Below are positions 35,490 to 43,361 of a stretch of DNA of 64,000 nucleotides, one piece after another. The notes beneath the pieces are model-generated. The model did no database searches and was not told the DNA's origin. It saw only the letters and a program-made list of their open reading frames with translations. This DNA is from Roseiarcus sp963824475 (lineage in GTDB: Bacteria; Pseudomonadota; Alphaproteobacteria; Rhizobiales; Beijerinckiaceae): contig CAWGPR010000003.1 of assembly GCA_963824475.1 (NCBI GenBank), forward strand, positions 372,001 to 436,000, read 5' to 3'. Made by a program: the position numbers and the translations under genes. Positions within the stretch are counted from its first letter, which is position 1; every line of letters begins with the position of its first letter.

Positions 35490-36390
35490 ATGGACATGAG
35501 CAGTTCGTCCGAATACACGCCGCCGAAAGTCTGGACCTGGAACAAGCCAAGCGGCGGCCAGTTCGCGAACATCAACCGCCCGATCGCCGGCGCCACCCAC
35601 GACACGGAGCTCCCGGTCGGCCGCCATCCCCTCCAGCTCTATTCGCTCGCGACTCCGAACGGCCAGAAGGTTACGATCATGCTCGAGGAGCTCTTGGCTC
35701 TCGGCAAGAAGGGCGCCGAATACGACGCCTGGCTGATCAGGATCAACGGCGATCAGTTCGGCACCGGTTTCGTCGCCATCAATCCAAACTCGAAAATCCC
35801 GGCCATGGTGGATCGCAGCGGTCCGAAGCCGATCCGCATTTTCGAGATCAGGCGCGATCCTGCTCTACCTCGCCGAGAAGTTCGGCGCGTTCCTGCCGAC
35901 CGATCCCGCCGAGCGCGCCGAGTGCTTCTCCTGGCTCTTCTGGCAAATGGGCGCGGCGCCTTTTCTCGGCGGCGGCTTCGGCCATTTCTACGCCTATGCG
36001 CCAATCAAGATCGAATACGCCATCGATCGGTACGCGATGGAGGTGAAGCGGCAGCTCGACGTCCTCGACCGCCGCCTGGCGGAGAGCGAATACGTGGCGG
36101 GCCCCAATTACACCATCGCCGATATGGCCATCTGGCCCTGGTACGGCGGCCTGGCGAGAGCCAACAGTTACGGCGCGGCCGAATTCTTAAGCGTGCAGGA
36201 CTACAAGAACGTCCTGCGCTGGGCCGATGCGATCGCTGCCCGGCCGGCCGTGAAGCGGGGACGCATGGTCAACCGGACCAGCGGCGATCTCTCCAGTCAG
36301 TTGCATGAGCGCCATGACGCCAGCGATTTTGACCTGAAGACGCAGGACAAGCTCGCGCCCGAAACCGCGTCGCCAACGCCCGCCGCCTGA
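35490..36390 (+). pseudogene. yghU: YghU-like disulfide-bond oxidoreductase (glutathione S-transferase), frameshifted
   Basis: The first frame encodes YTPPKVWTWNKPSGGQFANI, NRPIAGATHDTELPVGRHPL and NPNSKIPAMVDRSGPKPIRI FE (read as two parts). The second frame continues SGAILLYLAEKFGAFLPTDP and GAAPFLGGGFGHFYAYAP to the stop at 36390. The join needs removal of one base near 35845-35847: GAG-A-TCA should read GAG-TCA. The result would be a normal ~300-residue YghU. A sequencing indel or recent mutation are both possible. The gene lies 100 bases after the quinone reductase gene. Confidence 0.85.
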
Positions 36391-36531
36391 GCGGATTTCA
36401 TTCCCGGCGGCGCGCGACCATTTCCGTGGCCGCCGAGGATCAAGCCCACGCTTTTCGTCGGGCGGCTCGGCTGCCCATTTCTTTCGTGCGCGCTGCGATG
36501 CTAGGCTCACGGCCAAACAAGGAGGCTGTTC

Positions 36532-36861
36532 ATTCGGATCGCCGCGACAATCGCCGCCTTCGCGTTTCTCTGGTATGCAAGCTTTCGCACCGTCGCCGCG
36601 AGCCGCGGCGCGGTCAATGTCATCGCCAAAGCGGTCTTCCTCATCCTGACCTGCCTCGCCTGCGTCGCGATCGGTTTCTTCCTGCCGATGGTCCCCGTCA
36701 TCAGCTCCATCATCGGCGGCGCATTCTGGGCCGGTTTGCTGGCGACCGCCGGCTCGCTCGCCGGCATGGGCCTATCGGACGCGATCCTCATGCGGCTCGA
36801 GGCGCGCGAATCCGGCGCGCCGACCGGCGCCCCTACGGCGCACAAAAAAACGCGACCGTGA
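36532..36861 (+). CDS. Three-helix membrane protein, apparently starting at ATT
   Basis: The frame 36505-36861 is open but contains no ATG, GTG or TTG before its first hydrophobic helix. A strong AAGGAGG (36519-36525) lies 6 bases before ATT 36532, the ideal spacing; CTG 36526 touches the ribosome binding site and is less likely. The protein (about 109 residues) has three hydrophobic segments: IAATIAAFAFLWYASF, VIAKAVFLILTCLACVAIGF and ISSIIGGAFWAGLLATAGSL. A polar tail ends GAPTAHKKTRP. No family recognised. Confidence 0.6.
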   Translation: MRIAATIAAFAFLWYASFRTVAASRGAVNVIAKAVFLILTCLACVAIGFFLPMVPVISSIIGGAFWAGLLATAGSLAGMGLSDAILMRLEARESGAPTGAPTAHKKTRP

Positions 36862-36948
36862 GCAAAACCCGCAAGTCAGCTTGCGGCGAGCGCCTTCCCT
36901 CGCCGCAAAGGAATCCCACGTGAGTCGGCCGGGCCGCGCGCCGCCCTG

Positions 36949-38151
36949 ATGACCCGCCTCAACATCCACGGGCTCGGGTTCACGCTCTTTCTCGGTCTGC
37001 TCACCGCCCTGCCGCCGCTGGCGATCGACATGGCGCTCCCGAGCCTGCCGCTGATCCAGGCCGATCTCCACGCGCCGCAAACGGAAGCGGCGGCCGCGAT
37101 TGCGATCTTCATCGCCGGTTTCTCGAGCGCGCCAATCGCGGTCGGCCCGCTTGCCGACCGGTTCGGCCGCAAGGCGATCATGGGCGCAGGCCTCGTCCTG
37201 TTCACGCTGAGCGCCGCGGGCGCGGCGCTCGCGCCCTCGATCCGTGTGCTGCTCGCCTTTCGCCTGGTGCAGGGGGCAAGCGCCGGAGCGGTCGGCATCC
37301 TGCCGCGGGCGATCATCCGCGATCTGTTCGAGGGCCGGGAGGCGCGCCTGCAGCTTGCCGCGGTCTCGCTCGTGTTCAGCGTCGCGCCCCTGATCGCGCC
37401 GGCGCTTGGCGCGGCTATTCTGTTCTTCGGCTCCTGGCGCTTGATCTTTGCCGTGCTGACCGGCGTCTCCGTTCTCGTCACGCTGGTCGCGCTCGTCTTG
37501 TTCGAGGAATCGCACGCGGTCGAGAACCGCCGCAGTCTGAAGCCGTCGACGGTTCTGGCGGGGTATCGTCGGGCGCTGACCAATCCCGCCTGCGCGGGCT
37601 TTTCGCTGCTCGGAGGCCTCCTGTTCGCGGGTCTGTTCGCTTACGTCAATGTTTCGCCGCTCCTCTTCATGCAGGGGTATGGGGTGTCGAAGACCGGATT
37701 TGCGGCGCTGTTCGCCATAACGGCCTCAGGCGTGATCGTCGGCTCCTCGACCAACGCCTGGCTGCTCAACCGCCATGTCAGCCCTAAAACGGTGTTCGGC
37801 GTGGCGCTGGCGCTCGAATGCCTAGCCGCGCTCGCGCTGCTCATGGTCGGCCTCGCCGGCTTAGGCTCGCCGCTCGTTGACGCTGCGTTGGTGATGGTCT
37901 TCATCTCGGCGTTCGGCCTCGTTTTTCCCAACGCCGTCCACGAGGCGATCCATCCCCTGCCGGAGATCGCCGGCCTCGCCTCCGCCGTCGTCACTACGAC
38001 GCAAATGCTGTTCGGCGCGCTTGGCGGCGTCACCGCCGCCGCGCTCTACCGCGACGCCTCGCCCACCGCGCTTGGCGTCATCATGAGCGCCGCGGCGCTA
38101 AGCGCCAGCGCGCTCTACGCCTTGTGGCTGCGGCGGAAAGTCGAGGGGTGA
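36949..38151 (+). CDS. MFS transporter, Bcr/CflA drug-efflux subfamily
   Basis: A 400-residue protein with 12 predicted membrane helices. The family motifs are LTALPPLAIDMALPSLPLIQ in helix 1 (the ALSTDMYLPALP-like Bcr/CflA signature), GPLADRFGRKAIMGAGLVLF in the loop 2-3 MFS motif, and FRLVQGASAGAVGILPRAII. Likely proton-driven export of drugs or metabolites from the inner membrane. The substrate is not predictable. It starts 88 bases after the ATT-initiated membrane protein. Confidence 0.93.
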   Translation: MTRLNIHGLGFTLFLGLLTALPPLAIDMALPSLPLIQADLHAPQTEAAAAIAIFIAGFSSAPIAVGPLADRFGRKAIMGAGLVLFTLSAAGAALAPSIRVLLAFRLVQGASAGAVGILPRAIIRDLFEGREARLQLAAVSLVFSVAPLIAPALGAAILFFGSWRLIFAVLTGVSVLVTLVALVLFEESHAVENRRSLKPSTVLAGYRRALTNPACAGFSLLGGLLFAGLFAYVNVSPLLFMQGYGVSKTGFAALFAITASGVIVGSSTNAWLLNRHVSPKTVFGVALALECLAALALLMVGLAGLGSPLVDAALVMVFISAFGLVFPNAVHEAIHPLPEIAGLASAVVTTTQMLFGALGGVTAAALYRDASPTALGVIMSAAALSASALYALWLRRKVEG

Positions 38152-38288
38152 GCGCCGCCAATCGCAGCGACAGTGGCAAATGCGAAGGGTTCTCAAAAGC
38201 GGCCAAAGGAGGCACTGCCGCCGTCCTTGTGGGCGCTATGGACAGTCTGCCGGTCCCACTGTAATCGTATCGTCAAATATCGGGGAGG

Positions 38289-38585
38289 ATGGAGATGTCG
38301 GCCAAGGCGCCTCGTGAGCCGCGGACCGTACGCGCGCCGGCCCAACGGGTGGATGCGCCTCCCACCCAGGCGAAAACAAAACGCCTTCCCCCGGCCTTTG
38401 CCCTGGCTTGGCTGCACCTGCTGCCGACTTCCGCTTTTCCGATCAGGTCCCAGGACGATTTTGCCGCCAAGATTTCGGCGTTGCTGCTCGGCCGCGCGCC
38501 GCCGGCGGGGGCGGCGCAAACGACCGGCCACGCCCTGCCAGTGGGAGCCAAATCGCAATCACGCAAGAAGGGCCGCGCGTCCTGA
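38289..38585 (+). CDS. Basic Pro/Ala-rich small protein preceding the DUF1036-protease gene
   Basis: A 98-residue ORF with GGGGAGG directly before the ATG. The composition is Ala/Pro/Arg-rich at both ends (PREPRTVRAPAQRVDAPPTQ; KSQSRKKGRAS) with one hydrophobic core, PPAFALAWLHLLPTSAFPI. It lies 27 bases upstream of the protease gene on the same strand, suggesting cotranscription. No family recognised; it might be a secretion leader or partner. Confidence 0.5.
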   Translation: MEMSAKAPREPRTVRAPAQRVDAPPTQAKTKRLPPAFALAWLHLLPTSAFPIRSQDDFAAKISALLLGRAPPAGAAQTTGHALPVGAKSQSRKKGRAS

Positions 38586-38612
38586 CGTCGAGCGCCGGCG
38601 GGGGAAACTGCC

Positions 38613-39518
38613 ATGGGCCTCTGGTTCCAGAATGGCTATACAGACCCAGTGTACGTTGCCATGCTGTGGTATGATGCAGGTTGCAGCGGCGAGCCGTGGC
38701 GAAAGAGCGGCTGGTATCAGGTTGCGTCCGGGTCATCGGCCGAGATCGTCGGCGCAAACCTGCAATCGATCCCGGACTCGAATTTCGCCTGGTTCGCTCA
38801 AGCCGATTGGGCCGATGGCCCATGCTGGTCAGGCGACCCCGCCCACAACTGGTATGCGATCCCACACAACGCCGCTTTCGATCAATGCTATTCGGACAAT
38901 ACCGGCTGCAACGCGGCCTATCCCTTCAACGCCGCCACGCTGAGCCGGTCTTCATCGGACTGGACCATTGTTCTGCTGCAGCCAGGCGCCGCCGGGCAGG
39001 GGTTCCAGGGATGTTCGTTCGGGTTCGCCGGGCAGCCGACCGCGCACCTGCTCAATTTCACCGTGCCGGCGCAGCTTGAGTCGAACTGGTGTTGGGCGGC
39101 GGTCTCGACCGGCGTCGCCCACTATTACAACAGCGCCAGCACAGTCACTCAGTGCCAGGTGGTCAACGCCCAGCTTGGGCGGACCGATTGCTGTCGCAAC
39201 CCCAGCTCCTCGAACTGCAATGTCACCGGCTACCTCGACAAGGCGTTGACCTATGTCGGTCACCTCAAATCCGAACAAGGCTCGGCCGCGACCTATGCCG
39301 ACACATCTGCGGCCGTGAACGGCGGGACGCCGCCCTGCATCCGCATCGGGTGGTCCGGCGGAGGCGGCCATTTTATTGGCGTCTTTGGCACCGAGCCTAC
39401 CAACATGCTTTGGGTGACCGACCCGATCTTCGGCCAATCGCTGGTCAGCTACGCCACCCTGACCGGCGGGACCTATCAAGGCAACGGAACCTGGACCAAC
39501 ACCTATTTCACTTCCTGA
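38613..39518 (+). CDS. DUF1036 domain fused to a papain-like (C39/C70-type) cysteine protease
   Basis: A 301-residue protein with GGGGAAA before its ATG. The N-terminal half (1-125) matches the DUF1036 pattern: GLWFQNGYTDPVYVAMLWYD, EPWRKSGWYQVASGSSAEIV, FAWFAQADWADGPCWSG. The C-terminal half (about 145-300) is a papain-like peptidase: Cys in ESNWCWAAVSTGVAHYY, His in WSGGGGHFIGVFGTE and Asp in MLWVTDPIFG form the likely triad. Many cysteines (CQVV, CC, CNVT) suggest disulfides outside the cytoplasm, though no classical signal peptide is present. The role may be as a secreted effector or processing protease; that is inference. Confidence 0.78.
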   Translation: MGLWFQNGYTDPVYVAMLWYDAGCSGEPWRKSGWYQVASGSSAEIVGANLQSIPDSNFAWFAQADWADGPCWSGDPAHNWYAIPHNAAFDQCYSDNTGCNAAYPFNAATLSRSSSDWTIVLLQPGAAGQGFQGCSFGFAGQPTAHLLNFTVPAQLESNWCWAAVSTGVAHYYNSASTVTQCQVVNAQLGRTDCCRNPSSSNCNVTGYLDKALTYVGHLKSEQGSAATYADTSAAVNGGTPPCIRIGWSGGGGHFIGVFGTEPTNMLWVTDPIFGQSLVSYATLTGGTYQGNGTWTNTYFTS

Positions 39519-39533
39519 CGCCGGAGAGACGCC

Positions 39534-40142
39534 GTGCCGATCGAAACGCCCGAAGCTCCGAAGCCGTCGATTGAAGCCCTGCACGCTACGTTGCCGGCCC
39601 TTGTCGCCAGCGCCGGCGTAAGGCAGGCGGCGCCGAATTTCGCCGCGAGCCTCCTCGCGTCGCCGCAAAACCTGTCGAGCCCGGCCCTCTCCTACCCGGT
39701 CTATGCGCTCGGACTGACCGACGTCGCATCCGTGGCGGGCCTCGGAAAAGCGAAACTCTCGGCTTGGCGGCACGAGTTCACGAGCGGCGACGAGGTGGTG
39801 TCGGCTGAGGTCTCGGCTGGCCCGCGCCCGCACTTCGCCGGCCTCAACGTGAACTCCAGCTTTCGCTCGGTTCAGCACGAGCTGCGATCGGCCGCCGAGG
39901 CGGGCGGCGACTTTGCCGGTCAATCCTATGAGCCAAGGCTGCTGCAGATTTCGGCCCTCGGCGTCCGCGCGCTGTGGCTGAAATCGAAATCGCGTTCGCA
40001 CGCCGACGTCGTGATCCCGCTTGCGCCGACCCGACGCGAACTGACCGCCAATCGGCATTATTCGCCGGCCGAGTTCGTCGCCGCGCTCAAGGGCGCCGCC
40101 GAGACGACTCTCGCGGCCGATGCGCCCGGGAAAGGCGCCTGA
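39534..40142 (+). CDS. Hypothetical protein in the DUF1036-protease cassette
   Basis: A 202-residue protein starting at GTG 39534, 15 bases after the protease gene, with GGAGAG upstream. Features: ALSYPVYALGLTDVASVAGL, KLSAWRHEFTSGDEVVSAEV, FAGLNVNSSFRSVQHELRSA, and PRLLQISALGVRALWLKSKS. It is soluble and alpha/beta-like with no recognised family. Its pairing with the protease suggests a substrate, inhibitor or immunity partner. A decayed second copy of its middle region lies at 40640-40840. Confidence 0.72.
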   Translation: MPIETPEAPKPSIEALHATLPALVASAGVRQAAPNFAASLLASPQNLSSPALSYPVYALGLTDVASVAGLGKAKLSAWRHEFTSGDEVVSAEVSAGPRPHFAGLNVNSSFRSVQHELRSAAEAGGDFAGQSYEPRLLQISALGVRALWLKSKSRSHADVVIPLAPTRRELTANRHYSPAEFVAALKGAAETTLAADAPGKGA

Positions 40143-40416
40143 ACGACTTTCACCCCCCGGACCAGACGCGGCCAAGCCAAAAAAGCAGAAAAACTGGCGT
40201 GCAGCTAGGCCAGTCGCTGTCCGACATCTCTGGAAATCTGGCTTTTCGTGACTATTTCGTGGGCTACGTGGCTCGCGCGCCTTAGGCCGCAAGCCGCTTT
40301 CCCTCGCCTTTCAGAGCACAAGATGAACAGGACATATGCTGCCGTAATGGACGTCGCCATCTCCGAGGGCGGCGTGACGTTCACCGCCTATTTCGCCGAT
40401 CGAGAGCCGATCGAAC

Positions 40417-40584
40417 GGGAAGCTCACCGTCGTTGACCTGACGCCAAGCTCCTGCCGCTGGCCGACCGGCAATCCGCGCGATCTCAAGACGTTCCGATAT
40501 TGCGGCGGGGCTGCGCAGGGCGGTCCCTATTGTGAACGCCACGCCCGGCTCGCCTACCTGCCGCGACTGCCGCGAGCCGCCTGA
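40417..40584 (+). pseudogene. GcrA C-terminal fragment
   Basis: The frame GKLTVVDLTPSSCRWPTGNP continues RDLKTFRYCGGAAQGGPYCE and RHARLAYLPRLPRAA to a stop at 40584. This is the conserved C-terminus of GcrA cell-cycle regulators (LxxLxxxxCxWPxGDP...FCG...PYCxxHxxxAY). The N-terminal helix-turn-helix (MSWTDERVELLKKLW type) is absent: the frame closes at a TGA at 40375-40377 with no start between. It is therefore a truncated remnant, not the cell's functional GcrA. Confidence 0.7.
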
Positions 40585-40639
40585 CCTGGCCGGGGGAGAT
40601 GGCGAGCGCGATCGGATCGAGCGCGCTGACGTCGCGGGC

Positions 40640-40840
40640 CGCGCGGGGGTGGGCCGCGCGCGTTTTCAGCGGGTCAATGCGAATTCCGGCTCCGTTCGGT
40701 TCAGCGCGAGCCGCGGTCGGAGGCTGCCGGCGGAGCTTTGGCCGCCGGTCCTGCGCGGCCCCGCTGCTCCGGGTCTCCGCTTTGGGCGTCCGAGCTGTGG
40801 CTTAGGTCGGTTATTATCCGTCTCGCTGTCGGCGGGCGAA
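40640..40840 (+). pseudogene. Decayed copy of the 202-residue cassette protein
   Basis: Shifted frames show FQRVNANSGSVRFS and then LLRVSALGVRAVA, matching HFAGLNVNSSFRSVQ and LLQISALGVRALW of the intact gene at 39534. DNA similarity is also visible (for example GTCAATGCGAATTCCGGCTC against GTGAACTCCAGC). Multiple indels make it non-coding. It directly follows the GcrA fragment. The remaining 40841-41120 has an AT-rich patch but no supported gene. Confidence 0.6.
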
Positions 40841-41122
40841 TTGACGGCCGTCCTGCGTTCAGCCCCGCGATCCTCTTCGGCCTGGACCTGAAATTCCGAT
40901 CAACGATTATTTTGTTGCAAAAAACAGAAATCGTGCTATATTTGAAAGTGGCGGCGGATCGAGCCATCCGCGCCAAGCGGTCGGAAAAAGAGGAGAAGGT
41001 CTGGGTGAAGTCGAGCTATGCGATTGAGACGTTTTGCGCACAACCTGAGACACGGACCCGAATTCTCTATTTGAATCGCTCGTAACCCATTGAAAAGTCT
41101 CGATTCGGAAAAATAAACGTTA

Positions 41123-41919
41123 GAGCATTTTCATTATTGGCGGCGATAGCCTGAGTTTGCGAGATAGTTTGCGCATTCGTCAGGGGTGAAGGTTTCAAGC
41201 GCGCTGGCGATGGCGCGGATGAGGGCGTCGAAGGTTCGCGCCGCGGCCTTGCGCAGGAGCGCTTTCAGCTTGGCGAACCACTGCTCGATCGGGTTGAGAT
41301 CGGGGCTGTAGGAAGGCAGGTAGAGCAGACGGGCGCCAGCGTTTTCGATCGCCGTCCTGACGCCCTGCCGGTTTCGTCGACAAACACCAGATTGTGCGGG
41401 CGCCATTCGGCCTGCCGCGCCTGCCATTGCTGGCGCGCCTCCGCGATGTCGGGGCGGTCGTGCTCCGCGGCGCGCTGCGACTTTTTTTGAGCGTCAGCCC
41501 GAGATGACGGACCCGCGCCCACAGACAGCCGACGCTGACCTTCGCGCCATGATCGTTGGCAAGCCAGGCTTGCAGCTCGACCAGCGTGATGTCGGCCTTC
41601 TGCGCCAGCTGAGCGCGCAACGTCTCGTCATAGGCCGCAAGCTTCGGCTTCGGCCCGCCGCCCGACTTGTGGGCCGTCACGTCGCCGGTCGCGCGACGCC
41701 GGCCAAGCGCCTTGTAGATATACGACACGCTGACCCGAAACATCGGCGCGGCCGAATAGACGCCGAGCCCGCCGTCCACCGCCGCCATCACCCGCTCCCG
41801 AAGGTCCTGCGAGTAAGCCACGCCCATGATGCTCCCCAGCGCCGATTCGATTGGCGCAGAGAATCATGGTCGCAAGCCAAACGGAATCCCCCTCGATTCC
41901 GTCAGACCTGAAAATGCTC
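41123..41919 (-). mobile_element. IS630-family element with internally deleted transposase
   Basis: Terminal inverted repeats GAGCATTTTCA (41123-41133) and TGAAAATGCTC (41909-41919) lie inside TA dinucleotides (41121-41122, 41920-41921), the IS630 target. On the minus strand the transposase begins MGVAYSQDLRERVMAAVDGG, continues to LGLTLKK, then needs a -1 slip at an A7 run (near 41484-41490) to reach AAEHDRPDIAEARQQWQARQ and NLVFVDETGR. It then jumps to TAIENAGARLLYLPSYSPDL NPIEQWF (two parts). Roughly 250-300 bases including the second catalytic Asp are missing. It cannot transpose by itself but could be mobilised in trans. Confidence 0.82.
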
Positions 41920-42125
41920 TAGTGTCCTGATTCGGAAGTTCTACGTATTACCGCCTCGTCCTGAGGCGCCGCGAAGCGGCCTCGAAGGACGCATCCAGTA
42001 CGCTGTTCCGGCGCCGCCCTCCGGAGCATCCTTCGAGACGCGAGGCTTCGCCTCGCCCTCAAGATGAGGTGGGGTTCGCCGCGACATTCTTTGTTAATCG
42101 AACGAATTTCGAATCCAGGACACTA
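41920..42125. repeat. MITE-like element with TA-ended terminal repeats, carrying a Rhizobiales palindromic repeat
   Basis: A 206-base non-coding segment bounded by TAGTGTCCTGATTCG (41920-41934) and the inverted CGAATCCAGGACACTA (42110-42125). Inside is the familiar Rhizobiales palindrome CGTCCTGAGGCGCCGCGAAG near 41959-41978 and CTTCGAGACGCGAGGCTTCG CC near 42031-42052 (two parts), ending CCTCAAGATGAGG. No coding capacity. It shares the TA boundary with the IS630 deletion derivative. Confidence 0.72.
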
Positions 42126-42340
42126 GAGTGTCCTGCGCTTGGGCTCAATCGGAGGGGGCTTCCCGCCTCGGCGAGATTTTGATTCAACCTTGCCGGCTTT
42201 TGCGGAGGCCAGCAGGAGATGGCGAAGCGGTATTCGCAAGAGTTGCGCGACCGGGTGATCGACGCGGTTAAGAGGGGCAAGATGAGCCGCCGGGCGTGTC
42301 AAGGGGTTCTCGCGGCGTACGGGCGCGGACCGTCCCTTCG
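42124..42340 (+). mobile_element. IS630 remnant, 5' end only
   Basis: Begins TAGAGTGTCCTGCGC, like the MITE end, and encodes MAKRYSQELRDRVIDAVKRG KMSRRA (two parts) from 42219, the N-terminus of an IS630 transposase. The similarity stops near 42300, and the 3' part of the element is missing. It abuts the stop codon of the HAD gene. Confidence 0.7.
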
Positions 42341-42349
42341 GCGCGCGAT

Positions 42350-43018
42350 TCATGAGGTCGGCGTGGACAAATCGTGCCCGAGCAGATCGCCGATCTTATC
42401 GATCGTCCTATCGACCGACGCGCGGTCGCGCGGCGGGTCCTCAAGAGCGAAGTGCCCCTGCTTGGGAAAGATGGTGGTGACCCGATCGCCCCAGGCGGCT
42501 TTGACCGCGGCGAGGATGCGGGCCTTGTCGTCGATCAGCGTGTAATGGGCGGCGGGAAAGCGCCGCTCGACGTCCTTCAGTTCTTTCTCCTTGTGGACGT
42601 AGATCAGCACATCGCCGCCGAACGCCTCCCATAGGCCGGAGCGCGAGATCTTGCGCGGCTGAAAGATGGCGTCGCCGTCCGACAGGATGACGGCCGATCC
42701 CCATTTCCGCACATGTTCCACAACATCGAGGGCCTTCGGATAGATGCGATCGGCGAACGGATAGTCCATAAGCCAGTTGGCGGTGACTGGGATCTCCCGA
42801 TCATAGCGATGTTCGAGTCTCAGGCGCTCGAGCGCGCCGAAATAGTCGGCGTAGTCAACTGCGCCCCATTGCTCCTCGAAGATTTCCCAGTAGCGCGCGC
42901 ACACCCGCTCGCCATGCGCGGCTTGCAGCCGTTCTCGAAGGTCGTGCTGAATCCGGTCGTTGTCGAGGAGCGTATTGTCGACGTCGAACAGAAAGACGGC
43001 GCCGGCGGCTGAATCCAT
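42350..43018 (-). CDS. HAD-family hydrolase
   Basis: A 222-residue haloacid-dehalogenase-type phosphatase. ATG 43018 is used (AAGGGA upstream). Motif I is FLFDVDNTLLDND; motif II is the Ser in AVILSDGDAI; motif III/IV include KEKELKDVERRFPAAHYTLI then DDKARILAAVKAAWGDRVTT. The cap is helical (DLRERLQAAHGERVCARYW). Substrate unknown. Its 3' end touches an IS630 remnant, so the last few residues (GHDLSTPTS) could be altered. Confidence 0.85.
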   Translation of the reverse strand: MDSAAGAVFLFDVDNTLLDNDRIQHDLRERLQAAHGERVCARYWEIFEEQWGAVDYADYFGALERLRLEHRYDREIPVTANWLMDYPFADRIYPKALDVVEHVRKWGSAVILSDGDAIFQPRKISRSGLWEAFGGDVLIYVHKEKELKDVERRFPAAHYTLIDDKARILAAVKAAWGDRVTTIFPKQGHFALEDPPRDRASVDRTIDKIGDLLGHDLSTPTS

Positions 43019-43089
43019 GACGTTGTCCCTTGGCGAACGATGCGGCTCGCTATCCGCGCTCGCCAACAAGCGCTGCGCGCCGCGCGCGG

Positions 43090-43215
43090 TCAAGCCGGAG
43101 CGGCTTCTCTCCAATGCGGCGGCCAGGTGTGCTGAACGATGGGAAGCGCCTGCATGCGATCGATCCAGGCGGCGAGACGCGGCCCGATGAGAAGGGTGAT
43201 CGAAGCGGCCGAACC
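43090..43215 (-). pseudogene. Possible glutathione S-transferase C-terminal fragment
   Basis: On the minus strand the frame LLIGPRLAAWIDRMQALPIV continues QHTWPPHWREAAPA to a stop at 43090-43092. This looks like the extreme C-terminus of GST-like proteins (LxAWxxRMxALPxxxxTxPPHWR). No upstream GST domain can be found, so it would be a fragment. The rest of 43019-43361 is unassigned. Confidence 0.42.
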
Positions 43216-43361
43216 GCGCGCGGCGGTCTGTTTTCGGCGCTGCGTCCTCGCGGCGGACGTTCGACGCGCTGCCTTTTTGGGCTTTACAAGCAGCGCTTGA
43301 GCGGCTTGATTGGGTTCGCCTTCACTGGGGGGAAGCGCATGCGCTCGGCCGACCGGCGAGA

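Noticed and set aside
40841..41085. Open frame ending PETRTRILYLNRS before the IS630 derivative
   Set aside because: No family, no convincing start; composition looks non-coding.
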